The translations under genes were made by a program, and so were the position numbers. Below the pieces are notes generated by a model. The model was given only the letters and a program-made list of their open reading frames with translations. It had not been told where the DNA came from and made no database searches. A stretch of DNA of 64,000 bases from Streptomyces diastatochromogenes (GTDB lineage: Bacteria; Actinomycetota; Actinomycetes; Streptomycetales; Streptomycetaceae), in the NCBI RefSeq assembly GCF_002242805.1, contig NZ_MCGQ01000003.1:21248-85247 (forward strand), written 5' to 3'. Below, one piece after another: positions 50,496-59,309 of the stretch. Position 1 is the stretch's first letter. Each line of letters starts with the position of its first letter.

Positions 50496-52429
50496 AGGAC
50501 CAGGCCGGCCGCCGTCGTGCTCGTCGACTCGCGATAGGCACGGCGGTGGTACTCGCGCTGGCCGGGATGAACGGGCCGTGGCTCTACCGCTTCGGAACCG
50601 AGCAGTACCACCAGTACAAGATCAACAAGCCCGAGTACAAGGCCGCGAACGGCCACTGGGACATCGTCGACTTCCCCGAGGAGTACCGCCAGGACACCAT
50701 CCACGCGGCGCTCCTGCACACCGGCAAGGTGCTGCTGGTGGCCGGCTCGGGCAACAACCAGGACAACTTCGACAAGAAGAAGTTCGACACCCGGATCTGG
50801 GACCCGGTCAAGGGCACGATCAAGAAGGTGCCGACGCCCGCCGACCTGTTCTGCACCGGCCACACCCAGCTGGCCAACGGCAACCTGCTGATCGCGGGCG
50901 GGACGAAGCGCTACGAGAAGCTCAAGGGCGACGTCACCAAGGCCGGCGGCCTGATGGTCGTGCACAACGAGAACCCCGACAAGCCGATGACGCTGCCCGC
51001 GGGCACCAAGTTCACCGGCAAGGAGAACGGCAAGACCTTCGTGTCGAAGGACCCGGTGCTCGTACCGCGCGCGAAGAAGGTCTTCGACCCGAAGACCGGC
51101 GCGTTCCTGCGCAACGACCCCGGGCTCGGCCGTATCTACGTCGAGGCGCAGCGCAGCGGCACCCAGTACGAGACCGGCACCCAGGACAACTACCGGATCC
51201 AGGGCCTGACCGGCGCCGACGCGCGCAACACGTACGGCATCGCGCAGAAGCTCGCCCTCGACAAGAAGGACTTCCAGGGCATCCGCGACGCCTACGAGTT
51301 CGACCCGGTCGCCGAGCGGTACATCAAGGTCGACCCGATGAACGAGGCCCGCTGGTACCCGACGCTCACGACCCTGTCGGACGGGAAGATCCTCAGCGTC
51401 TCCGGTCTCGACGACATCGGCCAGCTGGTCCCGGGGAAGAACGAGATCTTCGACCCCAAGACCAAGAAGTGGACGTACACCCAGAAGATCCGGCAGTTCC
51501 CGACGTACCCGGCGCTGTTCCTGATGCAGAACGGGAAGATCTTCTACTCGGGTGCCAACGCGGGGTACGGACCGGACAACGTGGGCCGTGTTCCCGGCAT
51601 CTGGGACGTCGGCACCAACAAGTTCACCAAGCTGCCCGGGCTCAGCGACCCGAACATGATGGAGACGGCCGGGACGGTGCTGCTGCCTCCGGCGCAGGAC
51701 GAGAAGTTCATGGTGATCGGCGGCGGCGGGGTCGGCGAGTCCAAGCTGTCCAGCAAGAAGACGCGGCTCATCGACCTGAAGGCGCAGAACCCGCACTTCG
51801 TCGACGGGCCCCAGCTGGAGAAGGGGACCCGGTATCCGCAGTCCTCGATCCTGCCCGACGACACCGTGCTGGTGTCGGGGGGTTCCGAGGACTACCGGGG
51901 GCGCGGCGCCTCCAACATCCTGCAGGCCCGGATGTACCACCCGGACAGCAACAGCTTCACCCAGGTCGCCGATCCGCTGGTCGGGCGGAACTACCACTCC
52001 GGGTCGATCCTGCTGCCGGACGGGCGGGTGATGTTCTTCGGGTCCGACTCGCTGTACGCGGACAAGGCGAACACGAAGCCGGGGAAGTTCGAGCAGCGGA
52101 TCGAGATCTACACGCCTCCCTATCTGTACCGGGACTCCCGGCCGTCGCTCAGCGGGGGGCCGCAGACGATCGCCCGGGGTGCTTCGGGGACGTTCACCTC
52201 GAAGCACGCCTCGAGCATCAAGAAGGTGCGGCTGATCCGGCCGAGCGCGTCGACCCATGTGACGGACGTGGATCAGCGGTCGATCGCCCTGGACTTCACG
52301 ACGTCCGGTGACAAGATCACGGTCACGGTGCCGAAGAGCCGGAATCTGGTGCAGTCGGGGTGGTACATGCTGTTCGTGGACGACGACCAGGGGACGCCGT
52401 CCAAGGCTCAGTGGGTCAAAGTTCCGTAG
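50492..52429 (+). CDS. glxA: GlxA, mono-copper radical oxidase (galactose-oxidase-like)
   Basis: A 645-residue membrane-anchored extracellular oxidase needed for the CslA-made tip glycan. An N-terminal helix (~11-28, RRLAIGTAVVLALAGMNG) serves as signal anchor. The Kelch-type propeller carries C121 (ADLFCTGHTQL) and Y289 next to W288 (EARWYPTLT), which form the Tyr-Cys cofactor with stacking Trp. Copper ligands are Y501-H502 (GRNYHSGSI) and H589 (SASTHVTDVD). A C-terminal Ig-like domain follows. All cofactor residues are intact. It is translationally coupled to cslA and directly abuts convergent cslZ. Confidence 0.96.
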   Translation: MKDQAGRRRARRLAIGTAVVLALAGMNGPWLYRFGTEQYHQYKINKPEYKAANGHWDIVDFPEEYRQDTIHAALLHTGKVLLVAGSGNNQDNFDKKKFDTRIWDPVKGTIKKVPTPADLFCTGHTQLANGNLLIAGGTKRYEKLKGDVTKAGGLMVVHNENPDKPMTLPAGTKFTGKENGKTFVSKDPVLVPRAKKVFDPKTGAFLRNDPGLGRIYVEAQRSGTQYETGTQDNYRIQGLTGADARNTYGIAQKLALDKKDFQGIRDAYEFDPVAERYIKVDPMNEARWYPTLTTLSDGKILSVSGLDDIGQLVPGKNEIFDPKTKKWTYTQKIRQFPTYPALFLMQNGKIFYSGANAGYGPDNVGRVPGIWDVGTNKFTKLPGLSDPNMMETAGTVLLPPAQDEKFMVIGGGGVGESKLSSKKTRLIDLKAQNPHFVDGPQLEKGTRYPQSSILPDDTVLVSGGSEDYRGRGASNILQARMYHPDSNSFTQVADPLVGRNYHSGSILLPDGRVMFFGSDSLYADKANTKPGKFEQRIEIYTPPYLYRDSRPSLSGGPQTIARGASGTFTSKHASSIKKVRLIRPSASTHVTDVDQRSIALDFTTSGDKITVTVPKSRNLVQSGWYMLFVDDDQGTPSKAQWVKVP

Positions 52430-53455
52430 CTATTTGCTGTTCCCGGCAAGGGCGAGTGCGTAACTCGCCCACCACTGCCCCGCCTTCGGGCCCCCCTTGC
52501 ACGTGCCGTCCGACTCTCCCGGGCGCTTGACCCACAGGTAGGCGTCCACAAGGGGGTCCGCCGTCTTTGTCGTCGGGGTCTCGCCCAGCGCCCGGCCGGG
52601 CGGGTTGCACCACTTCTGGGCCGGGTCGCCCTCGGTGTACGGGCCGTTGCCGTTGCGGCTGGTGTCGATGACGAAGTGTTTGCCGCCCACCTTGGCGGAG
52701 AGCTGTTTGCCGTAGGCGATGGAGTCCTGGGTGGAGTAGAAGTTGGAGACGTTGACGGCGAAGCCGTCGGCGCGGTCGACGCCGGCCTGCTGGAGGGGCT
52801 GGAAGATCTGGTCGGGGTGGCCCCAGCCGGCGTTGCCGGCGTCCAGGTAGACCTTCGTGTTCTTCAGGGACTTGAGCTTGTCGACGGCGCCCCGCAGGAG
52901 GTCGTAGCGCTCCTCGTGGAACTCGCCCGGGGTGCAGCCGTCGACGAGGTGGAGTACGGCGTCGGGTTCGAGGATGACGGTGGCGGGACGGTCGCCGATG
53001 CCCCGGGCGACGCCGTCGATCCAGGCGCGGTAGGCGTCGCCGTCGGCCGCGCCGCCCTGGGAGTACTGGCCGCAGTCGCGGTGCGGGATGTCGTAGAGGA
53101 CGAGCAGGGCCGTGCGGTCGGACTTCTCGGCGGCCTCGGTGAAGCCGCGGGCCTCCTGCTCGGGGTTCTCCGGGCCGATCCACTCCCCCACCGGCTGCTC
53201 GGCGATCTTGCGGATCTGCGCGGCGTCGGTCTTCTTGCCGGCCTTCTCGTAGGCGGCGAGCTGGCGGGCCGCGGTGCCGTCCGGGTTCACCCAGAACGGG
53301 TCGGCGGACTTGGGCTGTTGAGTGATCCCGGCGCCCGGATCGGCGGCCTGGTCCCCGTCCGACGAGGAGCACCCGGCGAGCAGCAGTGCCGCCCCCAGCA
53401 CCGCCGCGGACGCCCGTGCCCGTGCCGAAGTGCGGGCCCCCCTGGTGTCGTACAT
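52430..53455 (-). CDS. cslZ: CslZ, secreted GH6 endoglucanase lipoprotein
   Basis: A 341-residue family 6 glycoside hydrolase (beta-1,4-glucanase). The signal peptide ends in lipobox LLAG-C29 with a Ser/Asp tether. GH6 hallmarks: LYDIPHRDCGQYSQGG (with general-acid loop), TVILEPDAVLHL, YLDAGNAGWGHP, NVSNFYST, VIDTSRNGNGP and the C-terminal LWVKRPGESDGTC. Immediately convergent with glxA (no gap), it is the third member of the tip-glycan locus, probably trimming the CslA product. ATG at 53455 after AGGGGGGAA; an upstream ATG at 53476 is less likely. Confidence 0.93.
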   Translation of the reverse strand: MYDTRGARTSARARASAAVLGAALLLAGCSSSDGDQAADPGAGITQQPKSADPFWVNPDGTAARQLAAYEKAGKKTDAAQIRKIAEQPVGEWIGPENPEQEARGFTEAAEKSDRTALLVLYDIPHRDCGQYSQGGAADGDAYRAWIDGVARGIGDRPATVILEPDAVLHLVDGCTPGEFHEERYDLLRGAVDKLKSLKNTKVYLDAGNAGWGHPDQIFQPLQQAGVDRADGFAVNVSNFYSTQDSIAYGKQLSAKVGGKHFVIDTSRNGNGPYTEGDPAQKWCNPPGRALGETPTTKTADPLVDAYLWVKRPGESDGTCKGGPKAGQWWASYALALAGNSK

Positions 53456-53547
53456 GCGTTTCCCCCCTGGGCGCATCGTTCCGGCCTGGTCGACCGCGTA
53501 CCAATCGTGGCATACCGGCCGCGCCGCTCACGAGGTCGCGCAGAGGG

Positions 53548-54207
53548 TCAGGGACCGGTGCCCGTGAGGTACGCGGAGACCACCACGTTGGCCGTGTAGC
53601 TGCGGCTGATGCGGTCGAAGGTGCCGCCGCAGGTGATCAGGCGGAGTTCGGCGCGGCCCGGCTGGTGGGGGCCGTAGGCCTGCCGGGCGTCGAAGTCGTC
53701 GCGGGCCAGGACGCGGATGCCGTCGATGGTGAAGTGGGCGACCTTGCCGTCCGAGCGGACCACGCGGATCGTCTCGCCCGGCTTCAGGGTGCTGAGCTTG
53801 TAGAAGACGGCGGGCCGGGTCTCGGTGTCGACGTGGCCCACCATGAGCGCGGCCCCTGCCGCGCCGGGCGCGGTCCCGGAGCCGTACCAGCCGACGACTC
53901 CCGGCTGGTCGAACGGCGGCGGGTCGACGGCGCCCCGGCTGTCCAGGCCGCGGGCCGTCACGGGGGCCTGCACGCCCAGTTCGGGGATGTCGATGCGCTG
54001 CGGGGTCGCGGGGCCGAGCGGCTTGGCCGCGGGCGGCAGCCGGACCCGCTCGGTGCCGAGTCCGGCCACGTCACCCGGGCCGGACGGGCTCTCGGCTACG
54101 TCGGTCACGCCCCGGCCCCACAGCCACAGCCCGAGCAGCAGGAGCGTCCAGGCCAGGGCGGTGAGCAGGCGCGCGGTGCCGGTGGTGCGCCCGGGGTCGT
54201 CGGACAT
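53548..54207 (-). CDS. class F sortase
   Basis: A 219-residue membrane-anchored transpeptidase with one N-terminal helix (~13-31, RLLTALAWTLLLLGLWLWG), a linker and the sortase beta-barrel. Catalytic residues are H125 (MVGHVDTE), C193 (RLITCGGTFD) and an Arg in DRISRSYTANVV. Class F/actinobacterial sortases attach secreted proteins to the wall. It is encoded directly downstream (15 bp) of a small secreted protein on the same strand, a likely two-gene operon. Confidence 0.9.
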   Translation of the reverse strand: MSDDPGRTTGTARLLTALAWTLLLLGLWLWGRGVTDVAESPSGPGDVAGLGTERVRLPPAAKPLGPATPQRIDIPELGVQAPVTARGLDSRGAVDPPPFDQPGVVGWYGSGTAPGAAGAALMVGHVDTETRPAVFYKLSTLKPGETIRVVRSDGKVAHFTIDGIRVLARDDFDARQAYGPHQPGRAELRLITCGGTFDRISRSYTANVVVSAYLTGTGP

Positions 54208-54222
54208 GGCGGCCGTACGCCC

Positions 54223-54768
54223 TCAGTCCGTGCCGCGGCTCCGGCGGGCCCTGAGCAGCCCGACGGCGGCCGCCGCGACCCCGGCGAGGGCCAGGCCGGT
54301 CACCGCCTGGCCGGTGCCGGGAGCGGACCCGCTGGTGGCCACCGTGGCGAAGTGCGCGGTGCCGCCGCCGCCCGCGTGGACCGGGGCGACAGGCGAGGCG
54401 AGGGCGTCGGACGGCAGCCCGTCCCGGCCCGAGGAGGTCTCCACGACGGTGATCCGGCCGGTGACGACCGTGCCGGAACAGCTGATCCGCACCTCGTAGC
54501 CGCCCGGCTCCAGTGAGGTGCGGATGCGGGTCTCCCCGGCCAGCGTGCCCTGGCTGCCGGTCAGCCGGGCGTCGGAGACGAACGCGGCGGAGGCGGCGGT
54601 GCCCTGCGCCCCGGTGCAGCCGCGTACCCGTAGGGACACGTCGCCGCCCGGGGCCGGGGCGGCCGGGGTCACCGTGACTCCTGGGCCGTCGTCGGCCGCG
54701 TACGCCACCGGGGTCAGGGCGGCGACGGCCAGGAGTCCTGTACAGAGAGTGAGGCGAACTGAGCCCAT
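54223..54768 (-). CDS. small secreted, C-terminally membrane-anchored protein
   Basis: A 181-residue protein: signal peptide (1-24, LCTGLLAVAALTPVAYA), an Ig-like extracellular domain with two Cys (~50 and ~95; SLRVRGCTG; EVRISCSGT), a Ser/Gly-rich linker and a C-terminal helix (GQAVTGLALAGVAAAAVGLL) with basic tail RARRSRGTD. No LPxTG or LAxTG motif precedes the helix, so it is not an obvious sortase substrate despite its neighbour. ATG at 54768 with GGAGG upstream. Confidence 0.75.
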   Translation of the reverse strand: MGSVRLTLCTGLLAVAALTPVAYAADDGPGVTVTPAAPAPGGDVSLRVRGCTGAQGTAASAAFVSDARLTGSQGTLAGETRIRTSLEPGGYEVRISCSGTVVTGRITVVETSSGRDGLPSDALASPVAPVHAGGGGTAHFATVATSGSAPGTGQAVTGLALAGVAAAAVGLLRARRSRGTD

Positions 54769-54885
54769 CGTGAACCTCCAGACAGTGGGAGGCTCCCCCG
54801 TACGGCGCGCCTCCGCATCCCGGGGAGGCACGCGATTGCTCCATACGGGTGGGACAGGGTGGGTGCCGGGTTTGGAAGTCCCTGC

Positions 54886-55665
54886 TCAGACGAGGTCTAC
54901 GAGGTCCGCGATGGAGTCGACGACCTGGGAGGGGCGGAAGGGGTAGCGGTCGACGTCGTCGGGCTGAGTGACGCCGGTCAGCACCAGGAAGGTGCGCATC
55001 CCGGCCTCCAGGCCCGCGAGGACGTCGGTGTCCATCCGGTCGCCGATCATCGCGGAGGTCTCGGAGTGGGCGCCGATCGCGTTGAGCCCGGCCCGCATCA
55101 TCAGCGGGTTGGGCTTGCCGACGAAGTACGGCTTCTTGCCGGTCGCGGCGGTGATCAGGGCGGCGACCGAGCCGGTGGCGGGCAGGTCGCCCTCGGTGGA
55201 GGGGCCTACGTTGTCGGGGTTGGTCGCGATGAACCGGGCTCCGCCGTTGATGAGCCGCACGGCCTTCGTCAGGGCCTCGAAGGAGTAGGTGCGGGTCTCG
55301 CCGAGGATCACGAAGTCGGGCTCGTGGTCGGTGAGGATGTAGCCGATGTCGTGCAGTGCCGTGGTCAGGCCCGCCTCGCCGATGACGTAGGCGCTGCCGC
55401 CGGGCCGCTGGTCGTCCAGGAACTGGGCGGTGGCCAGGGCGGAGGTCCAGATGTTCTCCACCGGCACGTCCAGGCCCATCCGGCGCAGCCGGGCGTGCAG
55501 GTCACGGGCGGTGTAGATGGAGTTGTTGGTCAGCACCAGGAAGGGCCGCCCGGATTCGCGCAGCTTCTTCAGGAAGGCGTCGGCGCCGGGGATCGGCACC
55601 CCTTCGTGGATCAGGACGCCGTCCATGTCGGTGAGCCACGACTCGATGGGCTTGCGGTCTGCCAT
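54886..55665 (-). CDS. HAD-IIA family phosphatase (NagD-like)
   Basis: A 259-residue cytoplasmic hydrolase. The HAD nucleophile motif is WLTDMDGVLIHEG, motif II FLVLTNNS, and motif III/IV around GKPNPLMMRAGL and MIGDRMDTDVLAG. It dephosphorylates small metabolites (sugar phosphates, nucleotides); the cap type C2 gives the NagD-like assignment. It is a separate transcription unit from the sortase genes. The ATG at 55665. Confidence 0.92.
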   Translation of the reverse strand: MADRKPIESWLTDMDGVLIHEGVPIPGADAFLKKLRESGRPFLVLTNNSIYTARDLHARLRRMGLDVPVENIWTSALATAQFLDDQRPGGSAYVIGEAGLTTALHDIGYILTDHEPDFVILGETRTYSFEALTKAVRLINGGARFIATNPDNVGPSTEGDLPATGSVAALITAATGKKPYFVGKPNPLMMRAGLNAIGAHSETSAMIGDRMDTDVLAGLEAGMRTFLVLTGVTQPDDVDRYPFRPSQVVDSIADLVDLV

Positions 55666-55768
55666 GTGCTTGCGTCTCCTGCGTGCGTACGGTCAAGAAG
55701 CGGGGGCGCCGGAACCACGGCGTACCGACGCCCCCAGCCTAATCAGGAAGGCCTGATCCTGACCCTGG

Positions 55769-56050
55769 TCAGGAGTGACTGATCACTGGCCCCTTCTGCG
55801 GGGGCTCCTGCCGGTAGTAGGTGGTGTAGGTCAAGGTGGCGGTGCCGCCGCCGGTGAGCGGGTACGCGGGGCTGACGAGCGTGGAGTCGAAGGTGCCGGT
55901 GAGGGCCTTGTCGCTCCACTCGTCGCCGTCGGCGACCGCGAACACGTTCCGGGCGCGGACGTTGCACTCGCGGTTCTGGTCGCGCTGGGTCCAGAACTCG
56001 TCGGTGGTCACCTTCTCGGCCGTGAACGGCCGAGCCTGTCCGCTCGGCCG
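55769..56050 (-). pseudogene. 3' fragment of a truncated gene next to the TnpB element
   Basis: An open frame whose only start-like codon (GTG 56011) lies in mid-domain; 80 codons remain (VTTDEFWTQRDQNRECNVRA ... TLTYTTYYRQEPPQKG). The frame is stopped upstream by a TAA created in the hairpin at 56051-56053. The sequence reads as the C-terminal end of a larger protein, with beta-rich character. Its missing 5' part is not found on the other side of the TnpB element, so insertion was accompanied by deletion or rearrangement. The original family is not recognised. Confidence 0.6.
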
Positions 56051-56052
56051 TT
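56025..56052. repeat. terminal hairpin of the TnpB element
   Basis: A perfect 11-bp stem AACGGCCGAGC / GCTCGGCCGTT, loop CTGTCC. The left arm also pairs with CTCGGCCGT at 56015-56023 (2-nt spacer), giving two alternative hairpins. Such structures mark element ends, and the right end also forms the guide-RNA 3' region in TnpB systems. Confidence 0.65.
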
Positions 56053-56128
56053 AACACCTCGTCGCGCTCCCGACTGCCCCCTACGACAGGACGGTCACGG
56101 GTCGCATCCACCCAGCCCCCAGCAGGTA

Positions 56129-57283
56129 TCAGGGAGCGGGTGCGGGTGCGGTGACAAACACCCACGCCGAGCGTGCACGGCTGCGCACGTTGACCCCGGC
56201 GACGACGTCGGCCGGGCCAGCGAGCCCGCACCGACGACAACAGAAGTGGTCCCGGTCAGACCGGTTGGCCCGCTCGGTATGCCCGCAGCGCGGACATCGC
56301 TGCGAGGTATGGCGCGCGTCCACCTCCAGGAACGGCACTCCAGCCCGCCTGGCTTTGTAGGCGAGGTGCTGTCCAAGCTGGTGAAAGGGCCACGAGGAGA
56401 GGGTGCCCCGCTGGTCGCGGCGTAGCCGTACCCGCTCACGGATCCCGCCGAGTGCCTCGACGGCGATGCCGCGCGCGGTGCGTTGCGCGACGGACACGAT
56501 CTCCTTGCTGATCTTGTGGTTCACGTGCGTGGCATGGCGCTTCTCCCTTTTCGCGCGGCGGGCCAGACGGCGGGTGGCCGAGCGGGTCTGCTTGGCCTGG
56601 AGTTCGGAGCGTTTGCGAGCCTGCCAGCGCCGATAGCGGCCCAGGCGTCGGCCCTGATGGTTGGTGCCGTCACTGGTCGTAGCAAGGTTGACGATGCCAC
56701 GGTCCACCCCGATCCAGTCAGCCGGCTCATACGCCTCAGGATCGGGGATGTCACAGGTGGCGATCAGGAACCACTTGCCACCCCTGCACACGAGGTCACT
56801 CTCACCCTTGCGGTACTGCACGAGGGTCTTGAGCTGGCCGGGTGAGCAGGCGAACCGGATCCCCTTCATCCGCCCGTCCACCGTCCAGATCGACACTGTG
56901 CGTGCGTCGTACTGCCATGACAAGCATCGGTCGTCGAACGGCTGGGCCGCCTCCGGGCGGAAGACGACCGGCGTGCTGAGCGCCTTTCGGTACCGCTTGG
57001 AGTTGGGCGGGCCCAGGTTTCCGGCCCGCAGGTTGGCCTTCAGCGTGGCGTAGGCGTCGACGACCTTCTTAACCGCCCGCACTGCTGGCTGCGCCGACAG
57101 CCCGTAGGTGGCCTTCAGATCCGCGTACACCTCCTTCTGCAAGCCGTTGCGGTCCTTGAGGTTCTTGGCGAAGGCAACCTGCGAGGCGTGGGTAGCGGCC
57201 CGGTTGCAGGTGCGCAGGGTCGCCTCCAGTGCCAACGTCTGCACGGGCGTCGGCAGCAGCTTCACCTGCACCACCAGCTTCAT
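56129..57283 (-). CDS. tnpB: TnpB RNA-guided nuclease (OrfB transposase-associated)
   Basis: A 384-residue TnpB. The RuvC triad is intact: D194 (GVDRGIVNLATT), E276 (IAVEALGGI) and D359 (PADVVAGVNV). The zinc finger lies between them (C330-P-R-C333 ... C349-R-R-C352). The N-terminal half has the basic REC/wedge composition. TnpB proteins cut DNA guided by an RNA from the element's right end. The C-terminal QRCPRCGH motif is typical. Start MKLVVQVKLL (57283) is the conventional one; a longer frame to 57343 lacks support. Its G+C is lower and its codon use slightly looser than in neighbouring genes. Confidence 0.93.
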   Translation of the reverse strand: MKLVVQVKLLPTPVQTLALEATLRTCNRAATHASQVAFAKNLKDRNGLQKEVYADLKATYGLSAQPAVRAVKKVVDAYATLKANLRAGNLGPPNSKRYRKALSTPVVFRPEAAQPFDDRCLSWQYDARTVSIWTVDGRMKGIRFACSPGQLKTLVQYRKGESDLVCRGGKWFLIATCDIPDPEAYEPADWIGVDRGIVNLATTSDGTNHQGRRLGRYRRWQARKRSELQAKQTRSATRRLARRAKREKRHATHVNHKISKEIVSVAQRTARGIAVEALGGIRERVRLRRDQRGTLSSWPFHQLGQHLAYKARRAGVPFLEVDARHTSQRCPRCGHTERANRSDRDHFCCRRCGLAGPADVVAGVNVRSRARSAWVFVTAPAPAP

Positions 57284-57410
57284 GACATCGGAATTTAGTA
57301 CGACCACCGCACACACGATCACGATTCGACCGGCGATCACCACGACCAGCGAACCACTGGACAGGCGTTCGCATTTCTCGTCTCGTCAGTCGGCCAGAGA
57401 CGGCGGTGTG

Positions 57411-58466
57411 TCAGCTGCCCGTCGCGGACTTCCAGTCCTCGACGTAGGCCGTGAGGTTCTTGTCGATGTCGTTCCAGTCCGGCTGGAAGAAGTCCACGCC
57501 GTTCATCAGCTTGGCGAGGGCGACGGCGTTGGCGTCGGTGGCCTTGACGTCCTTGCGGGCGGCGAAGCCGCCGCCGATCTCGCTGACCTCCTGCTGCTGC
57601 TTCTGCGCGAGCATGAAGTCGAGCAGCTTCTTGCCGTTCTCGCTGTGCGGGGCCTTGGTGACCAGGCCGGCCGCGTAGGGCAGGGCGAAGGTGGTGGGCT
57701 TGCCGTCCTTCCCGGCCGGGAACCAGATGCCGAGGTTGGGCATGTCCTTGGACTGGGCGTAGTTCATCTGCACGTCCCCGTTGGCGACGAGGAGTTCGCC
57801 CTTGTCGACCTTGGGGGCGAGCTTGCCGGTGGAGGCGGACGGGCCGACGTTGTTGGCCTGGAGCTTCTTCAGGTAGGCGAGGGCCGCTTCCTTGCCGCCG
57901 AAGTCGTGGATGGCCTTGATGAGCACGGCGGTGCCGTCACCGGCGACGCCCGGGGTGGAGTACTGGAGCTTGTTCTTGTACTTGCCGTCGAGCAGCTCGT
58001 CCCAGGTCCTGGGCGCCTGCTTCAGCTCCTTCTTGTTGTAGACGAAGCCGAAGTAGTTGTTGACGACCGAGGTCCAGGTGCCGTCGACGGCCTTGTCGGC
58101 GCCGCTGACCAGCTCGGAGTCCTTCGGCTCGTACTTCTGCAGCAGGCCCTTGCCGTCGGCCTGCTGGATGAACGGCGGGAGGGTGACCAGCACGTCGGCC
58201 TGCGGGTTGCTCTTCTCGCGGACGGCGCGCTGCACCATCTCGCCGGAGCCGCCCTCGACGTACTTGACCTTGATCCCGGTCTGCTTCTCGAAGTCCGCGA
58301 AGACCTTGTCGTACCAGCCGTCGCCGTTCTCGCCCTTGAGGCCGTCGGCGCTGTAGACGGTGACGACCTTCTCGTCGGAGGCGGCGGAGGAGCCGCCGCA
58401 GGCGGACAGCAGCGGGGTGGCGAGGAGGGTGAGGGCTACGGCGAGCGTGACGCTGTTTCTGGGCAT
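57411..58466 (-). CDS. ABC transporter substrate-binding lipoprotein, 2-aminoethylphosphonate type
   Basis: A 351-residue extracellular binding protein of the iron/thiamine/phosphonate type. The signal ends with lipobox LLSA-C23. The mature domain starts VTVYSADGLKGENGDGW and shows NYFGFVYNKKELKQAPRTWD and GDVQMNYAQSKDMPNLG. With the two permeases, ATPase and phosphonatase-like gene upstream it forms a phosphonate uptake unit; 2-AEP as ligand is inferred from that context. It is the last gene of a minus-strand operon (45-bp gap). Confidence 0.82.
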   Translation of the reverse strand: MPRNSVTLAVALTLLATPLLSACGGSSAASDEKVVTVYSADGLKGENGDGWYDKVFADFEKQTGIKVKYVEGGSGEMVQRAVREKSNPQADVLVTLPPFIQQADGKGLLQKYEPKDSELVSGADKAVDGTWTSVVNNYFGFVYNKKELKQAPRTWDELLDGKYKNKLQYSTPGVAGDGTAVLIKAIHDFGGKEAALAYLKKLQANNVGPSASTGKLAPKVDKGELLVANGDVQMNYAQSKDMPNLGIWFPAGKDGKPTTFALPYAAGLVTKAPHSENGKKLLDFMLAQKQQQEVSEIGGGFAARKDVKATDANAVALAKLMNGVDFFQPDWNDIDKNLTAYVEDWKSATGS

Positions 58467-58511
58467 GGCGAGGCGAACTCCTTGCGGGGATAAGCGGGTT
58501 GGGAGGGCGGA

Positions 58512-59309
58512 TCAGCGGTACGACGCCCGGGTGCGGACCCGGGAGACGACGAACAGGACGAGCAGGGTCGCGGCCATCAGCACCACCGCGACGGCGGAGC
58601 CCGTGAACAGGGCGCCGCGGTCGGTGGCCGCGTAGATCAGGACGGGAAGCGGGGTCCAGTCGGGCGGATAGAGCATCATGGTGGCGCTCAGCTCGCCCAT
58701 GGACAGGGCGAAGCAGAGGCCGGCGGCGGCGGTCAGGGAGGGCAGCAGGAGGGGGAGCCGGACCCGCCACAGGACGTAGGCGGGGCGGGCGCCGAGGGAG
58801 GCGGCGGCCTGTTCGTAGGCCGGGTCGAGGCGGGTGATCGCGGCCGACACGGACTGGTGGGCGAAGGCGGTCACCAGGACGGTGTGGGCGATGATCACGA
58901 TCCACCGGGTGCCGTTGAGCAGCAGCGGCGGCTGGGAGAAGGCCACCAGGACCGACAGTCCCACCACGACCGAGGGCACGGCGACCGGCAGCACGAACAG
59001 CGCGTCCAGCACCCGGCGGTGGCGCTTCTTCAGGGCCGCCCCGGCGAGCGCGGCCCAGGTGCCGGTGGCCAGGGCGAGCAGGCTCGCGGTGACGGCGGTG
59101 ACCAGGCTGGTGGTCAGGGCCTGGAGGGCCTCGCCGCGGGTGGCGGAGCGGTAGTGGGCCGTGGTCAGCCCCGAGGGCAGGACGCCGGACCAGTGGGTGG
59201 CGAAGGAGGCGCCGAGGACGACGAGGAGGGGCAGGGCGAAGAGGGGCAGGAAGAGCAGCAGGAACACCGCCCATACGGCCCACTTGGCCTTGCGGCTATG
59301 CACCAGCAC
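58512..59309 (-). CDS. ABC permease of the phosphonate unit (PhnV-like)
   Basis: A 265-residue permease with six helices (WAVWAVFLLLFLPLFALPLL; FVLPVAVPSVVVGLSVL) and the EAA loop YEQAAASLGARPAYVLWRVRL. GTG start at 59309 overlaps the other permease by 14 bp. It forms a membrane heterodimer with 59296. Confidence 0.87.
   Translation of the reverse strand: MLVHSRKAKWAVWAVFLLLFLPLFALPLLVVLGASFATHWSGVLPSGLTTAHYRSATRGEALQALTTSLVTAVTASLLALATGTWAALAGAALKKRHRRVLDALFVLPVAVPSVVVGLSVLVAFSQPPLLLNGTRWIVIIAHTVLVTAFAHQSVSAAITRLDPAYEQAAASLGARPAYVLWRVRLPLLLPSLTAAAGLCFALSMGELSATMMLYPPDWTPLPVLIYAATDRGALFTGSAVAVVLMAATLLVLFVVSRVRTRASYR

Larger units (their letters stand above)
56015..57410 (-). mobile_element. 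TnpB-only (IS200/IS605-IS607-type) element, approximate limits
   Basis: It consists of a tnpB gene, a palindromic right end (56015-56052) and an AT-richer left flank (57284-57400). No TnpA gene is seen. The right limit is set by the loss of coding sequence in the 55769 fragment, the left limit only by the start of the unrelated ABC gene; exact ends and any target duplication are unknown. Confidence 0.6.

Noticed and set aside
57284..57343. 20-residue N-terminal extension of tnpB
   Set aside because: No ribosome site; family members start at the MKL... position.
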